DNA of 64,000 nt from Methylobacterium sp. 10 (lineage in GTDB: Bacteria > Pseudomonadota > Alphaproteobacteria > Rhizobiales > Beijerinckiaceae). A model generated the notes under the pieces. That model was not told the origin of the DNA. It did no database searches and saw only the letters and a list, made by a program, of their open reading frames with translations. Below are positions 20,902 through 29,546 of this stretch, piece by piece. Each line of letters begins with the position of its first letter. Within the stretch, counting starts at the first letter, position 1. The stretch is from NCBI RefSeq assembly GCF_000519085.1, contig NZ_KI912577.1:2774632-2838631 (forward strand), given 5' to 3'. A program made the position numbers and the translations under genes.

Positions 20902-21450
20902 GTCTCGTTTTGTTTCCTACCCACTCTTAGTTTAGCGCTGGTCCACACTGAGTAAAGCGCAGGTTCGGGGGTACAGGACGCTTTTCCTGATGCGACACGG
21001 TGCGAAAATCTTGCGCATCGTGACCAGGGCGGCATCCGCGCCCGGCGCGTCTCGGTCGCCGATCCCGGGATCGCGCCACCGCGCGGACCGCGTCCACTGA
21101 GCCGACTAAGTCATTCGATCCGCAAGGAAAGATCGGCCGTTCACCTCTGTCGTATTCCGATAAATCCCGCTCGGCTCGACCCAGAATAGCTGCATAAAGG
21201 CATGGAGCAAGTTGCCAGATTGTCCTGTAAAAAAAGGTTGAAGTGGCTAAAGACATCAGGCAAAGCAAATGATTATATAGCTAGCCGATGGATCAGTAAT
21301 AAGTCTTTTATAAGAGCGGCCAGCGTCAGGTTATTCTTATAAATACGTTCATAATAACGATCGACTGACTGTTTGCTGAACCGGCAAAAGCAATGGCCGC
21401 GGCCGATCCGCAGGGGTCGAGCACGTAGCATGAAGGGCAGGAGACGCAGA
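20902..21450. other. 549-base regulatory gap upstream of mxaF
   Basis: The half nearest mxaF (about 21180-21400) is far richer in A/T than the surrounding DNA and holds the candidate mxaF promoter and a leader of about 165 nt. The other half has no recognised feature. A short minus-strand open frame at 20927-21268 has no family traits and I do not call it. Confidence 0.6.
21250..21278 (+). promoter_or_regulatory. candidate mxaF promoter (AAGACA type)
   Basis: AAGACA (21250-21255) is followed after 17 nt by TTATAT (21273-21278). The mxaF promoter of M. extorquens is described with -35 AAGACA and -10 TAGAAA and a leader of roughly 160 nt. Here transcription would start near 21286, about 165 nt before the mxaF ATG. 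The -35 is identical to the known one and the leader length agrees, while the -10 is only similar. Confidence 0.6.
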
Positions 21451-23331
21451 ATGAACAGGTTACTGAATTCAGTCTCGGTGCTGGCCGTCTTGGCCCTGGC
21501 ACCGATCGGACTGTCAGGGATCGCCTCAGCCAACGACAAGCTCATCGATCTGTCGAACAGCGATGAAAACTGGGTGATGCCGGGCAAGAACTACGACTCG
21601 GACAACTACAGCAAGCTCAAGCAGATCAACACGACGAACGTGAAGGACCTCAAGGTCTCGTGGACGTTCTCGACCGGCCTGCTCAACGGCCACGAGGGCG
21701 CGCCCGTCGTCGTCGACAACAAGATGTACATCCACACCTCCTTCCCGAACAACACCTTCGCCCTCGGTCTCGACGATCCGGGCAAGATCCTCTGGCAGGA
21801 CAAGCCGAAGCAGAACCCGGCCGCCCGCGCCGTCGCCTGCTGCGATCTCGTCAACCGCGGTCTGGCCTACTGGCCCGGCGACGGAAAGACCCCGTCCCTG
21901 ATCCTCAAGACGCTGCTCGACGGCAACGTCATGGCGCTCAACGCCGAGACCGGCGAGACGGTGTGGAAGGTCGAGAATTCCGACATCAAGGTCGGCTCCA
22001 CCCTGACGATCGCCCCCTACGTGGTGAAGGACAAGGTCATCATCGGCTCCTCGGGCGCCGAGCTCGGCGTGCGCGGCTACCTCACCGCCTACGACGTGAA
22101 GACCGGTTCCCAGGTCTGGCGCGCCTACGCGACCGGTCCGGACAAGGACCTGCTGCTGGCCTCCGACTTCAACATCAAGAACCCCCATTACGGCCAGAAG
22201 AACCTCGGCACCTCCACCTGGGAGGGCGATGCCTGGAAGATCGGCGGCGGCACCAACTGGGGCTGGTACGCCTACGATCCCGGCACCAACCTGATCTACT
22301 TCGGCACCGGCAACCCGGCGCCGTGGAACGAAACCATGCGTCCCGGCGACAACAAGTGGACGATGACCATCTTCGGCCGCGACGCCGATACGGGTGAAGC
22401 CAAGTTCGGCTACCAGAAGACCCCGCACGACGAGTGGGATTACGCCGGCGTCAACGTGATGATGCTGTCGAACCAGAAGGACAAGGACGGCAAGGACCGC
22501 AAGCTCCTGACCCATCCGGACCGTAACGGTATCGTCTATACCCTCGACCGGACGGACGGCTCGCTCGTCTCGGCCAACAAGATCGACGACACGGTCAACG
22601 TGTTCAAGTCCGTCGATCTGAAGACCGGCCAGCCGGTGCGCGATCCCGAATACGGCACCCGCATGGACCACCTCGCCAAGGACATCTGTCCCTCGGCGAT
22701 GGGCTACCACAACCAGGGCCACGATTCCTACGATCCGGAGCGCAAGCTCTTCTTCATGGGCATCAACCACATCTGCATGGATTGGGAGCCCTTCATGCTT
22801 CCCTACCGTGCCGGTCAGTTCTTCGTCGGCGCCACTCTGAACATGTATCCCGGCCCGAAGGGCGATCGCCAGAACTACGAAGGTCTGGGCCAGATCAAGG
22901 GCTACAACGCCATCACCGGCGAGTTCAAATGGGAGAAGATGGAGCGCTTCGCCGTGTGGGGCGGAACGACGGCGACCGCCGGCGGTCTCGTGTTCTACGG
23001 AACGCTGGACGGCTACATCAAGGCGCGCAACTCGGACAACGGAGACCTGCTCTGGAAGTTCAAGATGCCGTCCGGCGCCATCGGCTACCCGATCACCTAC
23101 ACCCACAAGGGTGACCAGTACGTCGCCATCTACTACGGCGTCGGCGGCTGGCCGGGTGTCGGCCTCGTGTTCGACCTCCAGGATCCGACGGCCGGTCTCG
23201 GCGCGGTCGGCGCCTTCAAGAAGCTCGCCAACTACACCCAGATGGGCGGCGGCGTGATGGTGTTCTCGCTCAACGGCAAGGGTCCCTACGACGATCCGAG
23301 CGTCGGCGAGTACCAGACGGCTGCCAAGTAA
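21451..23331 (+). CDS. mxaF: methanol dehydrogenase large subunit (PQQ- and calcium-dependent)
   Basis: MxaF is the catalytic alpha subunit of periplasmic methanol dehydrogenase, oxidising methanol to formaldehyde and passing electrons to cytochrome cL. It has 626 residues: signal peptide 1-27 (cleaved before NDKL) and an eight-bladed propeller. Active-site residues in precursor numbering are the disulfide pair Cys130-Cys131, Glu204, Trp270 (stacks on PQQ), Asn288 and the catalytic base Asp330. Position 332 is Ala, as in calcium enzymes; lanthanide-dependent XoxF has Asp there. A GGAGACG ribosome site precedes ATG 21451. It heads the mxa operon and a strong stem-loop follows it. Confidence 0.99.
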   Translation: MNRLLNSVSVLAVLALAPIGLSGIASANDKLIDLSNSDENWVMPGKNYDSDNYSKLKQINTTNVKDLKVSWTFSTGLLNGHEGAPVVVDNKMYIHTSFPNNTFALGLDDPGKILWQDKPKQNPAARAVACCDLVNRGLAYWPGDGKTPSLILKTLLDGNVMALNAETGETVWKVENSDIKVGSTLTIAPYVVKDKVIIGSSGAELGVRGYLTAYDVKTGSQVWRAYATGPDKDLLLASDFNIKNPHYGQKNLGTSTWEGDAWKIGGGTNWGWYAYDPGTNLIYFGTGNPAPWNETMRPGDNKWTMTIFGRDADTGEAKFGYQKTPHDEWDYAGVNVMMLSNQKDKDGKDRKLLTHPDRNGIVYTLDRTDGSLVSANKIDDTVNVFKSVDLKTGQPVRDPEYGTRMDHLAKDICPSAMGYHNQGHDSYDPERKLFFMGINHICMDWEPFMLPYRAGQFFVGATLNMYPGPKGDRQNYEGLGQIKGYNAITGEFKWEKMERFAVWGGTTATAGGLVFYGTLDGYIKARNSDNGDLLWKFKMPSGAIGYPITYTHKGDQYVAIYYGVGGWPGVGLVFDLQDPTAGLGAVGAFKKLANYTQMGGGVMVFSLNGKGPYDDPSVGEYQTAAK

Positions 23332-23359
23332 GACGTAAGTCTTCTCGCATCCAAGGTAG

Positions 23360-23386
23360 CCCCGCCGGCCTACGGGTCCGGCGGGG
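23360..23386 (+). other. stem-loop between mxaF and mxaJ
   Basis: CCCCGCCGG (23360-23368) pairs perfectly with CCGGCGGGG (23378-23386) around a 9-nt loop, 28 bases after the mxaF stop. There is no T run, so it is more likely an mRNA-stabilising or partially terminating structure than a full terminator. Confidence 0.6.
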
Positions 23387-23566
23387 TCACCGCGACACGG
23401 AACCTCGCGCGAGAGGGCACGCCATGCCCCGATCGTCGAGAGATCCCGGACCGTGACTCTTCTCCGCACGTCTTCGTCCTCGCAGCGAGGCGCGTCCGGC
23501 ACCGGCAATCCGCACAAGAATTCATCCAAGAATTCGACGCCCCATTTCAGGAAACGGAAACGCTCC

Positions 23567-24451
23567 ATGTCGTTCGCCACCGGACGCCGCACGTCGGCGC
23601 TCTCCGCAGCAGCCCTCTCCGCGGCCGCCCTCCTGGCCCTCGGCGGCGTATCCGTCGCCCAGACCGGCACGCCCGCAGCGAGCGCACCATCGGACGACAC
23701 CGTCCTCCGGGTCTGCGCCGCCAACCAGCCGCCGCTCTCGATGAAGGACGGGACCGGGCTCGAGAACCGCATCGTCTCCGCCGTCGCCGAGGCCATGGGC
23801 CGCAAGGCGCAGTTCGTCTGGTCCGACAAGGCGGCGATCTATCTCGTGCGCGACAGCCTCGACAAGAAGCTGTGCGACGTGGTGGTCGGCCTCGACAGCG
23901 ACGACCAGCGCGTACTCGCCACGAAGCCCTATTACCGCAGCGGCTATGTCTTCATCACCCGCGCCGACAGGGACCTCGACATCAAGTCCTGGTCGGACCC
24001 GCGGCTTAAGACGATCGACCACATGGTCGTCGGATTCGGCACGCCCGGTGAGGCGATGCTGAAGGATATCGGCCGCTACGAGGAGGACATGGCCTACCTC
24101 TATTCGCTGGTGAACTTCCGCGCGGCCCGCAACACCTACACCCAGATCGATCCGGCCCGGATGGTCAGCGAAGTCGTCGCCAACAAGGCCGACGTCGCCG
24201 TGGCCTTCGCCCCCGACGTCGCCCGCTACGTCAAGGATTCGAGCCAGCCCCTGCGGATGACCCTCGTGCCCGACGATACGGTGCGCAGCGACGGCCAGAA
24301 GATGCCGCAGAGCTTCGACCAGTCCATGGGCGTCCGGCGAGACGACCAGGCCCTGAAGACCGCGCTCGATGCCGCGATCACCAAGGCTCGACCGCAGATC
24401 GAGGCGATCCTGCGCCAGGACGGCGTGCCCGTCACCCCCGTCTCCAACTGA
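23567..24451 (+). CDS. mxaJ: MxaJ, periplasmic binding-protein-like partner of methanol dehydrogenase
   Basis: MxaJ is a periplasmic protein of the family 3 solute-binding fold required for active methanol dehydrogenase; its exact role (assembly or interaction with the enzyme) is unsettled. The 294-residue sequence has a long signal peptide (about 1-31), then VLRVCAANQPPLSMKDGTGLENRI, CDVVVGLDSDDQRVL and PYYRSGYVFITR, the usual two-lobe pattern. The start at 23567 gives the signal peptide and has GGAAACGG upstream. It is second in the operon, 235 bases after mxaF, and mxaG follows. Confidence 0.97.
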   Translation: MSFATGRRTSALSAAALSAAALLALGGVSVAQTGTPAASAPSDDTVLRVCAANQPPLSMKDGTGLENRIVSAVAEAMGRKAQFVWSDKAAIYLVRDSLDKKLCDVVVGLDSDDQRVLATKPYYRSGYVFITRADRDLDIKSWSDPRLKTIDHMVVGFGTPGEAMLKDIGRYEEDMAYLYSLVNFRAARNTYTQIDPARMVSEVVANKADVAVAFAPDVARYVKDSSQPLRMTLVPDDTVRSDGQKMPQSFDQSMGVRRDDQALKTALDAAITKARPQIEAILRQDGVPVTPVSN

Positions 24452-24537
24452 CCTTCCACCCCGTCCCGCGTCGCCGGTGCGCTGAGCGCCGGTACGCCCA
24501 CCTCGGCCGCAAGTCCGGGGATCAACAGAGCAAATTC

Positions 24538-25128
24538 ATGCGTCATACGAACCGTGCCGTCGCCGCCTTCCTCGCCCTTGGACTCACCTCCATCGGCGTC
24601 GCGGCCCTGGCCCAGCCGAATGCCGGCCCGTCGACGGGAATTACCTTCCGCAACACCGTCACCGGTGAGGAACTCAATACTTCCGAGGGCAAGGAGGGCG
24701 GGCGCGACACTCCGGCCGTCAAGGAATTCTTCCAGACCGGCAAGAACCTTTACATCGACGACAAGTCCTGCCTGCGCAACGGCGAGTCGCTGTTCTCGAC
24801 GTCGTGCTCGGGATGTCACGGGCATCTCGCCGAAGGCAAGCTCGGCCCCGGCCTCAACGACAATTACTGGACCTATCCGTCCAACACCGAGGATACGGGC
24901 CTGTTCGCCACCATCTTCGGCGGCGCCAACGGCATGATGGGTCCTCACAACGAGAACCTGACGCCCGACGAGATGCTGCAGACGATCGCCTGGATCCGGC
25001 ATCTCTATACCGGTCCGGTCAAGGACGCCGTCTGGCTCAACGACGAGCAGAAGAAGAAATACACGCCCTACAAGCAGGGCGAGACCTTCCCCAAGGACGC
25101 TCCGGGCCAGTGCCCACCGCTGGAGTAG
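24538..25128 (+). CDS. mxaG: cytochrome cL, electron acceptor of methanol dehydrogenase
   Basis: Cytochrome cL takes electrons from the PQQ of methanol dehydrogenase in the periplasm and passes them to cytochrome cH. The 196-residue precursor has a signal peptide cleaved near residue 25 (ALAQP) and one heme-binding CSGCH motif at Cys90, Cys93 and His94. The region GGANGMMGPHNENLTPDEM probably supplies the axial Met. A C-terminal extension (YTPYKQGETFPKDAPGQC) is typical of cL. The ribosome site before ATG 24538 is weak. Confidence 0.98.
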   Translation: MRHTNRAVAAFLALGLTSIGVAALAQPNAGPSTGITFRNTVTGEELNTSEGKEGGRDTPAVKEFFQTGKNLYIDDKSCLRNGESLFSTSCSGCHGHLAEGKLGPGLNDNYWTYPSNTEDTGLFATIFGGANGMMGPHNENLTPDEMLQTIAWIRHLYTGPVKDAVWLNDEQKKKYTPYKQGETFPKDAPGQCPPLE

Positions 25129-25219
25129 CGGTCTTGGGAAGTCACGGCGCGCGAGGATGCCTCGCGCGGTGAGCGAGAAGCGGCGAACGCCGTAACAATC
25201 AAAACCAGAGGAGACGACC

Positions 25220-25510
25220 ATGCGGACACTCATCACGGCTCTCGCAATCGGTGCGGGCGCGCTGCTCGCCGTTCCCGCGCTCGCCTATGACGGCACCAAG
25301 TGCAAGGCCGCCGGCAATTGCTGGGAGCCGAAGCCCGGCTTCCCCGAGAAGATCGCCGGCTCGAAGTACGACCCGAAGCACGACCCGAAGGAACTCTCCA
25401 AGCAGGCCGACTCCATCAAGCAAATGGAAGAGCGTAACGCCAAGCGCATCGAGGCCGCCAAGAAGACCGGCAAGTTCGAATACGACGTCACCAAGTTGTC
25501 CGCCAACTGA
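25220..25510 (+). CDS. mxaI: methanol dehydrogenase small subunit
   Basis: MxaI is the beta subunit that wraps around MxaF; its catalytic contribution is unclear. The 96-residue precursor has a 22-residue signal peptide ending ALA, giving a 74-residue mature chain that starts YDGTKCKAAGNCWEP, the family length. Cys28 and Cys34 probably form a disulfide, and the C-terminal half is a lysine-rich helix. A strong GAGGAG ribosome site precedes ATG 25220. It lies between mxaG and mxaR and is followed by a stem-loop. Confidence 0.98.
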   Translation: MRTLITALAIGAGALLAVPALAYDGTKCKAAGNCWEPKPGFPEKIAGSKYDPKHDPKELSKQADSIKQMEERNAKRIEAAKKTGKFEYDVTKLSAN

Positions 25511-25517
25511 CGTCGTC

Positions 25518-25540
25518 GGCCGCCCCTCGTCCGGGCGGCC
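25518..25540 (+). other. stem-loop between mxaI and mxaR
   Basis: GGCCGCCC (25518-25525) pairs with GGGCGGCC (25533-25540) around a 7-nt loop, 7 bases after the mxaI stop and without a T run. It separates the abundant structural genes (F, J, G, I) from the maturation genes (R onward). Confidence 0.6.
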
Positions 25541-25618
25541 CTCACGGTGACCGCGATCCCCATGGCGCCTGGACCGCTCCGTCCGGGATCGCGGCCGCTG
25601 TCCTCAAAGGCAAACCCC

Positions 25619-26650
25619 ATGAACGACATCCGCTCCGGCGACGCGATGCTCACCGATTGGCGCGAGGCGGCCGGCCGTTTCGAACGCGCGGTCCGCGGCG
25701 CCGTGGTGGGCCAGGACCGTGCCATCCGGCTTCTCACCATCGCCCTCTTCGCCCGCGGCCATGTGCTTCTGGAAGGCGATGTCGGCGTCGGCAAGACCAC
25801 CCTGCTGCGCGCCGTGGCGCGGGCCCTCGGCGGCGCCTACGAGCGCATCGAGGGCACGGTGGACATGATGCCGTCGGACCTCATCTATCACACCTACCTC
25901 GCCGATGACGGCCGCCCCCGTGTCGAGCCCGGCCCGGTGCTGCGTCAGTCCGAAGACCTGTCGATCTTCTTCTTCAACGAGATCAACCGCGCCCGTCCGC
26001 AGGTCCACTCGCTCCTGCTCCGCCTCATGGCCGAGCGCAGCCTGACCGCGTTCAACCGCGAGTACCGCTTCCCCAATCTCCAGGTCTTCGCCGACCGCAA
26101 CCGCGTCGAGCGCGAGGAGACCTTCGAGCTTCCGGCCGCCGCCCGCGACCGCTTCCTGATGGAGATCGGCCTCGAAGCGCCGCGGGATGCCGAGGCACGC
26201 CGCGCCCTCGTTTTCAATCCGCGCTTCCACGACACCGACGCCCTCATCGCCGGCATCGATGGCGGCGTCCTCGATCACGCGGCCATGGCCGGGATCGGCG
26301 CGGCGATCCAGCACGGCATCCAGGCGAGCCCGGCCATCGAGGCCTATGTCGTCGCTCTGTGGGAGGCCCTGGTCCGCCCGCACGAGGCCGGCATCCGCCT
26401 GTCCGGCATCGACATGTCGGCGCTGATCCAGGGCGGGGCCTCGCCGCGCGGCGTCGCCTTCCTCGTTCGGGCCGCCCGCGTCCGCGCGTGGCTCGAGGGT
26501 CGCGACTGGCTCGTGCCCGAGGACATCCGCGCGATCTTTCCCGAGGTGATGGCGCATCGCGTTTTCCTCGAGCCGATCTACGAGATGCGCCGCGGCACCA
26601 TCGTGCCCGAGCTCTGCCGCGCCGTGTTCGACACCGTGCCCGCCCCGTGA
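25619..26650 (+). CDS. mxaR: MxaR, MoxR-family AAA+ ATPase
   Basis: MoxR ATPases work with vWA-domain proteins as chaperones for maturation of enzymes; the family is named after this gene. The 343-residue protein has Walker A GDVGVGKT, Walker B LSIFFFNEINRA, sensor AAARDRF and the C-terminal lid (GASPRGVAFLVRAARVRAW). The start at 25619 (MNDIRSGDAM) is preferred over an upstream in-frame ATG because the family begins near here. Its stop overlaps the GTG start of mxaS, so the two are translationally coupled. Confidence 0.96.
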   Translation: MNDIRSGDAMLTDWREAAGRFERAVRGAVVGQDRAIRLLTIALFARGHVLLEGDVGVGKTTLLRAVARALGGAYERIEGTVDMMPSDLIYHTYLADDGRPRVEPGPVLRQSEDLSIFFFNEINRARPQVHSLLLRLMAERSLTAFNREYRFPNLQVFADRNRVEREETFELPAAARDRFLMEIGLEAPRDAEARRALVFNPRFHDTDALIAGIDGGVLDHAAMAGIGAAIQHGIQASPAIEAYVVALWEALVRPHEAGIRLSGIDMSALIQGGASPRGVAFLVRAARVRAWLEGRDWLVPEDIRAIFPEVMAHRVFLEPIYEMRRGTIVPELCRAVFDTVPAP

Positions 26651-27519
26651 CGGCGCCCGAGAAAACGCCCCAGGAGCCGATTCCGGACATCGTCTACCGC
26701 CCGCGCGGCCGCGTGCCCGGCACGGTGGCGGGCGCCCATCGCGGCCGCGATGCCGGGGGGCTCGGCACCTTCCGCGACCAGGTGCCGTTCCTGCGCATGC
26801 CGGATGCCCGCCGCATCGACGTCCGCGCCACCCTGCGCGATCCGTTCGAGGGCACCTATGTCCGCCGCTTCGAGAGCCGCACGGCCCTCGAAGTCTGGGC
26901 CCTGGTCGATCTCTCCGCCTCCATGCGCTTCTCCGGCGAGGCGGACAGGATGGGGCTCGTCTCGTCCTTCTGCGGCTGCCTCGCCGCCTCGGCCACGCGC
27001 ATCGGCGATGCCTTCGGCCTGATCGGCTGTGACGCCGCCTTGCGCGAGGACGTGTTCCTGCCCGCGAGCCGTCGCCGCAGCATGGCCGGCGACGTGGTCT
27101 CCCGGCTGACCGACGCCGCCTGTACCGGGGACCGCGCGGACGGGATGGAGGCGGCGGCGCGCCGCCTCGTCGGCCGTCCGAAGTTCGTGTTCCTGGTCTC
27201 GGACTTCCGCTGGCCGGAGACGTTCATCGCCGAGACCTTCGCGAGCCTGTCGCGCCACGACCTCGTGCCCGTGGTCCTGGCCGATGCCGCCGAGGACGAC
27301 GGCTTGCCGGAATGGGGCCTGATGGAGCTCGACGATCTCGAAGGCGCGGGCCGCCGCGTGGTCTTCATGCGACCGAGCCTGCGCCGCCGCTGGATCGCGC
27401 GCGAAGCCGAGCGGGCCGAGGCCCTGCGCCGGATCGCCTCCACCTATGGCCGCCCGCCCTTCCGTCTTGCGGGCCGCTTCGACCCGGACGCGATCAGCCG
27501 CCACCTCCTGGCGCAGTGA
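26647..27519 (+). CDS. mxaS: MxaS, DUF58/vWA-like maturation protein
   Basis: A 290-residue cytoplasmic protein of the DUF58 family that typically pairs with a MoxR ATPase. The conserved region ARRIDVRATLRDPFEGTYVRRFESRTA leads into the metal-site-like VDLSASMRFSG, and a later KFVFLVSDFRWPET forms the second half of the vWA fold. It starts with GTG at 26647, overlapping the mxaR stop by 4 bases (GTGA). It is needed for an active methanol dehydrogenase in relatives; the exact step is not known. Confidence 0.93.
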   Translation: MTAPEKTPQEPIPDIVYRPRGRVPGTVAGAHRGRDAGGLGTFRDQVPFLRMPDARRIDVRATLRDPFEGTYVRRFESRTALEVWALVDLSASMRFSGEADRMGLVSSFCGCLAASATRIGDAFGLIGCDAALREDVFLPASRRRSMAGDVVSRLTDAACTGDRADGMEAAARRLVGRPKFVFLVSDFRWPETFIAETFASLSRHDLVPVVLADAAEDDGLPEWGLMELDDLEGAGRRVVFMRPSLRRRWIAREAERAEALRRIASTYGRPPFRLAGRFDPDAISRHLLAQ

Positions 27520-27527
27520 GGCATCCC

Positions 27528-28448
27528 ATGCGTCGCCTCGTCCCGCTCCTGTTCCTGCTCTGCTCATCCCTCGCCGCCGAGGCGCAGGTGCGCTCCGTCG
27601 AGGTGCGCACGCCGCGCCCGTTCGGCTACTTCCTCGGCGACCTCATCCGCGCCCAAATCGATATCGTGGTGGAGCCGGGCTTCGCCCTGCAGGCCGCGTC
27701 GCTGCCCCAGCCCGGCGCGATCACCTATTGGCTCGACCTTCGCAATGTCGCCGTGACGCAGGCGTCCGTGGGCGACGGCAGCCGCGTGCGCCTCGATCTC
27801 ACCTATCAGAACTTCTACGCCGCCCTCGATGCGCGCGCCCTGGAGATCCCCGGCTTCGTCGTCTCCTTCGTGAGCGATACGGACAAGGGCGCCACCACGG
27901 CCAAGGCCCAGGTTCCGCCCTGGTCGTTCAACATCTCGCCCCTGCGCGAGGTCCAGCCGCCGGCCCGCGAAGACCCGAGGAGCTACCTGCGTCCGGACGG
28001 GCGGGTCGCGTCCCTCGACACGCAGCCCCTCGTCATCGGCGGCGCCGGGTTCACGGCCATGGCCCTGCTGGCCTTCGCCGGCCTGGCCTGGGACCGGACA
28101 TGGTGGCCCTTCGCCAAACGCGGAGGAAGGGCCTTCGCCGGATGCCTGCGCCGCCTGCGTGCCCTCGCCGGACGGGGGGAGGACGAGGCGGCCTACGAGG
28201 ACGCCCTTCTCGCCCTCCACCGGGCGCTGGACGAGACCGACGGGCGCCGGGTCCTGGCCGACGACCTGCCGGCCTTCCTCGCCCGCCACCCCGCCTATGC
28301 GCGGGAACGGGCCGGCCTCGCCGCGTTCCTCGACGCCTCGCGTCACAGCTTCTTCGGGCCCGGTCCGGCGGCCGCCATGCGGCGCCTGCCGCTGGCCGAC
28401 ATCGTCGCCCTGACCCGGAAACTCACCGCCATCGAGCGGGAATCATGA
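27528..28448 (+). CDS. mxaA: MxaA, protein for calcium insertion into methanol dehydrogenase
   Basis: MxaA is implicated with MxaK and MxaL in inserting calcium into methanol dehydrogenase. The 306-residue protein has a signal peptide (MRRLVPLLFLLCSSLAAEA), a periplasmic beta-rich domain (about 20-160), one transmembrane helix near 168-190 (LVIGGAGFTAMALLAFAGLAW) and a cytoplasmic helical tail with a repeated EDALLALHRALDET pattern. It starts 8 bases after mxaS. Confidence 0.93.
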   Translation: MRRLVPLLFLLCSSLAAEAQVRSVEVRTPRPFGYFLGDLIRAQIDIVVEPGFALQAASLPQPGAITYWLDLRNVAVTQASVGDGSRVRLDLTYQNFYAALDARALEIPGFVVSFVSDTDKGATTAKAQVPPWSFNISPLREVQPPAREDPRSYLRPDGRVASLDTQPLVIGGAGFTAMALLAFAGLAWDRTWWPFAKRGGRAFAGCLRRLRALAGRGEDEAAYEDALLALHRALDETDGRRVLADDLPAFLARHPAYARERAGLAAFLDASRHSFFGPGPAAAMRRLPLADIVALTRKLTAIERES

Positions 28449-28467
28449 ACGGGCCGAAAACCCGTCC

Positions 28468-28521
28468 GATGGCGGTCGAATCATGGGTCTGATGGCGGTG
28501 GTGTCATGCGCCTGATGGCGG
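28468..28521 (+). repeat. 23-bp tandem repeat at the mxaC start
   Basis: Two 23-bp units (28468-28490 and 28491-28513), each beginning GATGGCGGT and containing TCATG, are followed by a partial third unit (28514-28521). The second unit supplies the ATG at 28506 used for mxaC. The duplication lies across the only non-overlapping junction (57 bases) in this part of the operon. Confidence 0.7.
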
Positions 28522-29546
28522 ATTTTCCCTGGGTCTTGTGGCTGCTGCCGCTGGCGCTGCTGCCGCTGGCCGCGTCGAGCCAGCGGGTGACCCCGCTCTC
28601 CAGCATCGCGGCCAGCCCCGTCGACGGCCTGTCGCGCCTCATCGGCTGGAGCCTGCGTCTTGCCGGCATCCTCGCCATCGGCGGCCTCGTCGTCGCCCTG
28701 TCCGGCCCCTATCGCCAGGGGGAGACCATCACCCGCACGGGCATCGGCGCCCAGGTCTCGATCCTCGTCGATCGCTCGGGCAGCATGAACGAAACCTTTG
28801 CCGGGCTGCAGCCCTCCGGCGCCGAGGAATCGAAGGCGGCGGCCTCGCGCCGGCTGCTCGGCGAGTTCGTCGGAAGCCGCGCCCATGACCAGTTCGCCGT
28901 CTCGGCCTTCTCCACCGCCCCCATGCTGGTGGTGCCCATGACCGACAGGCACGAAGCGGTCCGCGCGGCCATCGCCGCCATCGACCGGCCGGGCCTCGAC
29001 TACACCAACGTGGCGCGCGGCCTCGGCATGGCGCTCTCGCAATTCGGTGCCGGCACCGCCAATGTTTCGCGTGCCCTGCTCATCGTCTCGGACGGTGCGG
29101 CGGTGATCGACCCCCGCGTCCAGGGGACCTTGCGCGCCGAGTTCGCCCGCATCCGGCCGAACCTCTACTGGCTGTTCCTGCGGACCAAGGGCTCGCCCTC
29201 CATCTCCGACAGGCCATCGGGGGAGGACACACCTCAGGCGGCGCCCGAACGTCATCTCGATCTCTTCTTCAAGAGCCTCGGCACGCCCTACCGCTCCTTC
29301 GAGGCCGAGGGCGCCGAGGCGGTCGCCGATGCCATCGGCCAGATCGAGCGCCTGGAGCGCGACCCGATCCCCTATATCGAGCAGCGTCCGCGCCGGGATC
29401 TCGCCGGATTGGCCTATGGAATCAGCCTGTTGGGCCTGATCCTGCTTGTCGCGGCCAAGCTCGCCGAAGCGGATCTCAGCCTGCGCCGGCCAGTGGTCTC
29501 CACCTCCGCCGCGCCGGCGCCTCAGCCGCAGAGGCTCGCCGCATGA
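28506..29546 (+). CDS. mxaC: MxaC, membrane-anchored vWA-domain protein
   Basis: A 346-residue membrane protein of the BatA/BatB-like type. Two N-terminal transmembrane helices (about 7-24 and 48-66) precede a vWA domain with an intact metal-ion-dependent adhesion site, Asp89-x-Ser91-x-Ser93 (DRSGSMN), and a C-terminal helix (LAGLAYGISLLGLILLVAAKLA) closes the domain in the membrane. It likely acts in the periplasm in methanol dehydrogenase maturation with MxaR, S, K and L. The start lies in a tandem repeat and ATG 28515 is a possible alternative. Its stop overlaps the mxaK ATG. Confidence 0.93.
   Translation: MRLMADFPWVLWLLPLALLPLAASSQRVTPLSSIAASPVDGLSRLIGWSLRLAGILAIGGLVVALSGPYRQGETITRTGIGAQVSILVDRSGSMNETFAGLQPSGAEESKAAASRRLLGEFVGSRAHDQFAVSAFSTAPMLVVPMTDRHEAVRAAIAAIDRPGLDYTNVARGLGMALSQFGAGTANVSRALLIVSDGAAVIDPRVQGTLRAEFARIRPNLYWLFLRTKGSPSISDRPSGEDTPQAAPERHLDLFFKSLGTPYRSFEAEGAEAVADAIGQIERLERDPIPYIEQRPRRDLAGLAYGISLLGLILLVAAKLAEADLSLRRPVVSTSAAPAPQPQRLAA

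Noticed and set aside
20927..21268. Minus-strand open frame in the mxaF upstream region
   Set aside because: It overlaps the A/T-rich promoter region, has no ribosome site of note and its sequence has no family traits.
21451..23331. Assignment of the PQQ dehydrogenase as lanthanide-dependent XoxF
   Set aside because: Position 332 is Ala rather than Asp, the mature start is NDKL, and mxaJ, mxaG and mxaI follow, so it is MxaF.
21526..23829. Long minus-strand open frame opposite mxaF
   Set aside because: Antisense shadow of mxaF with no family features.
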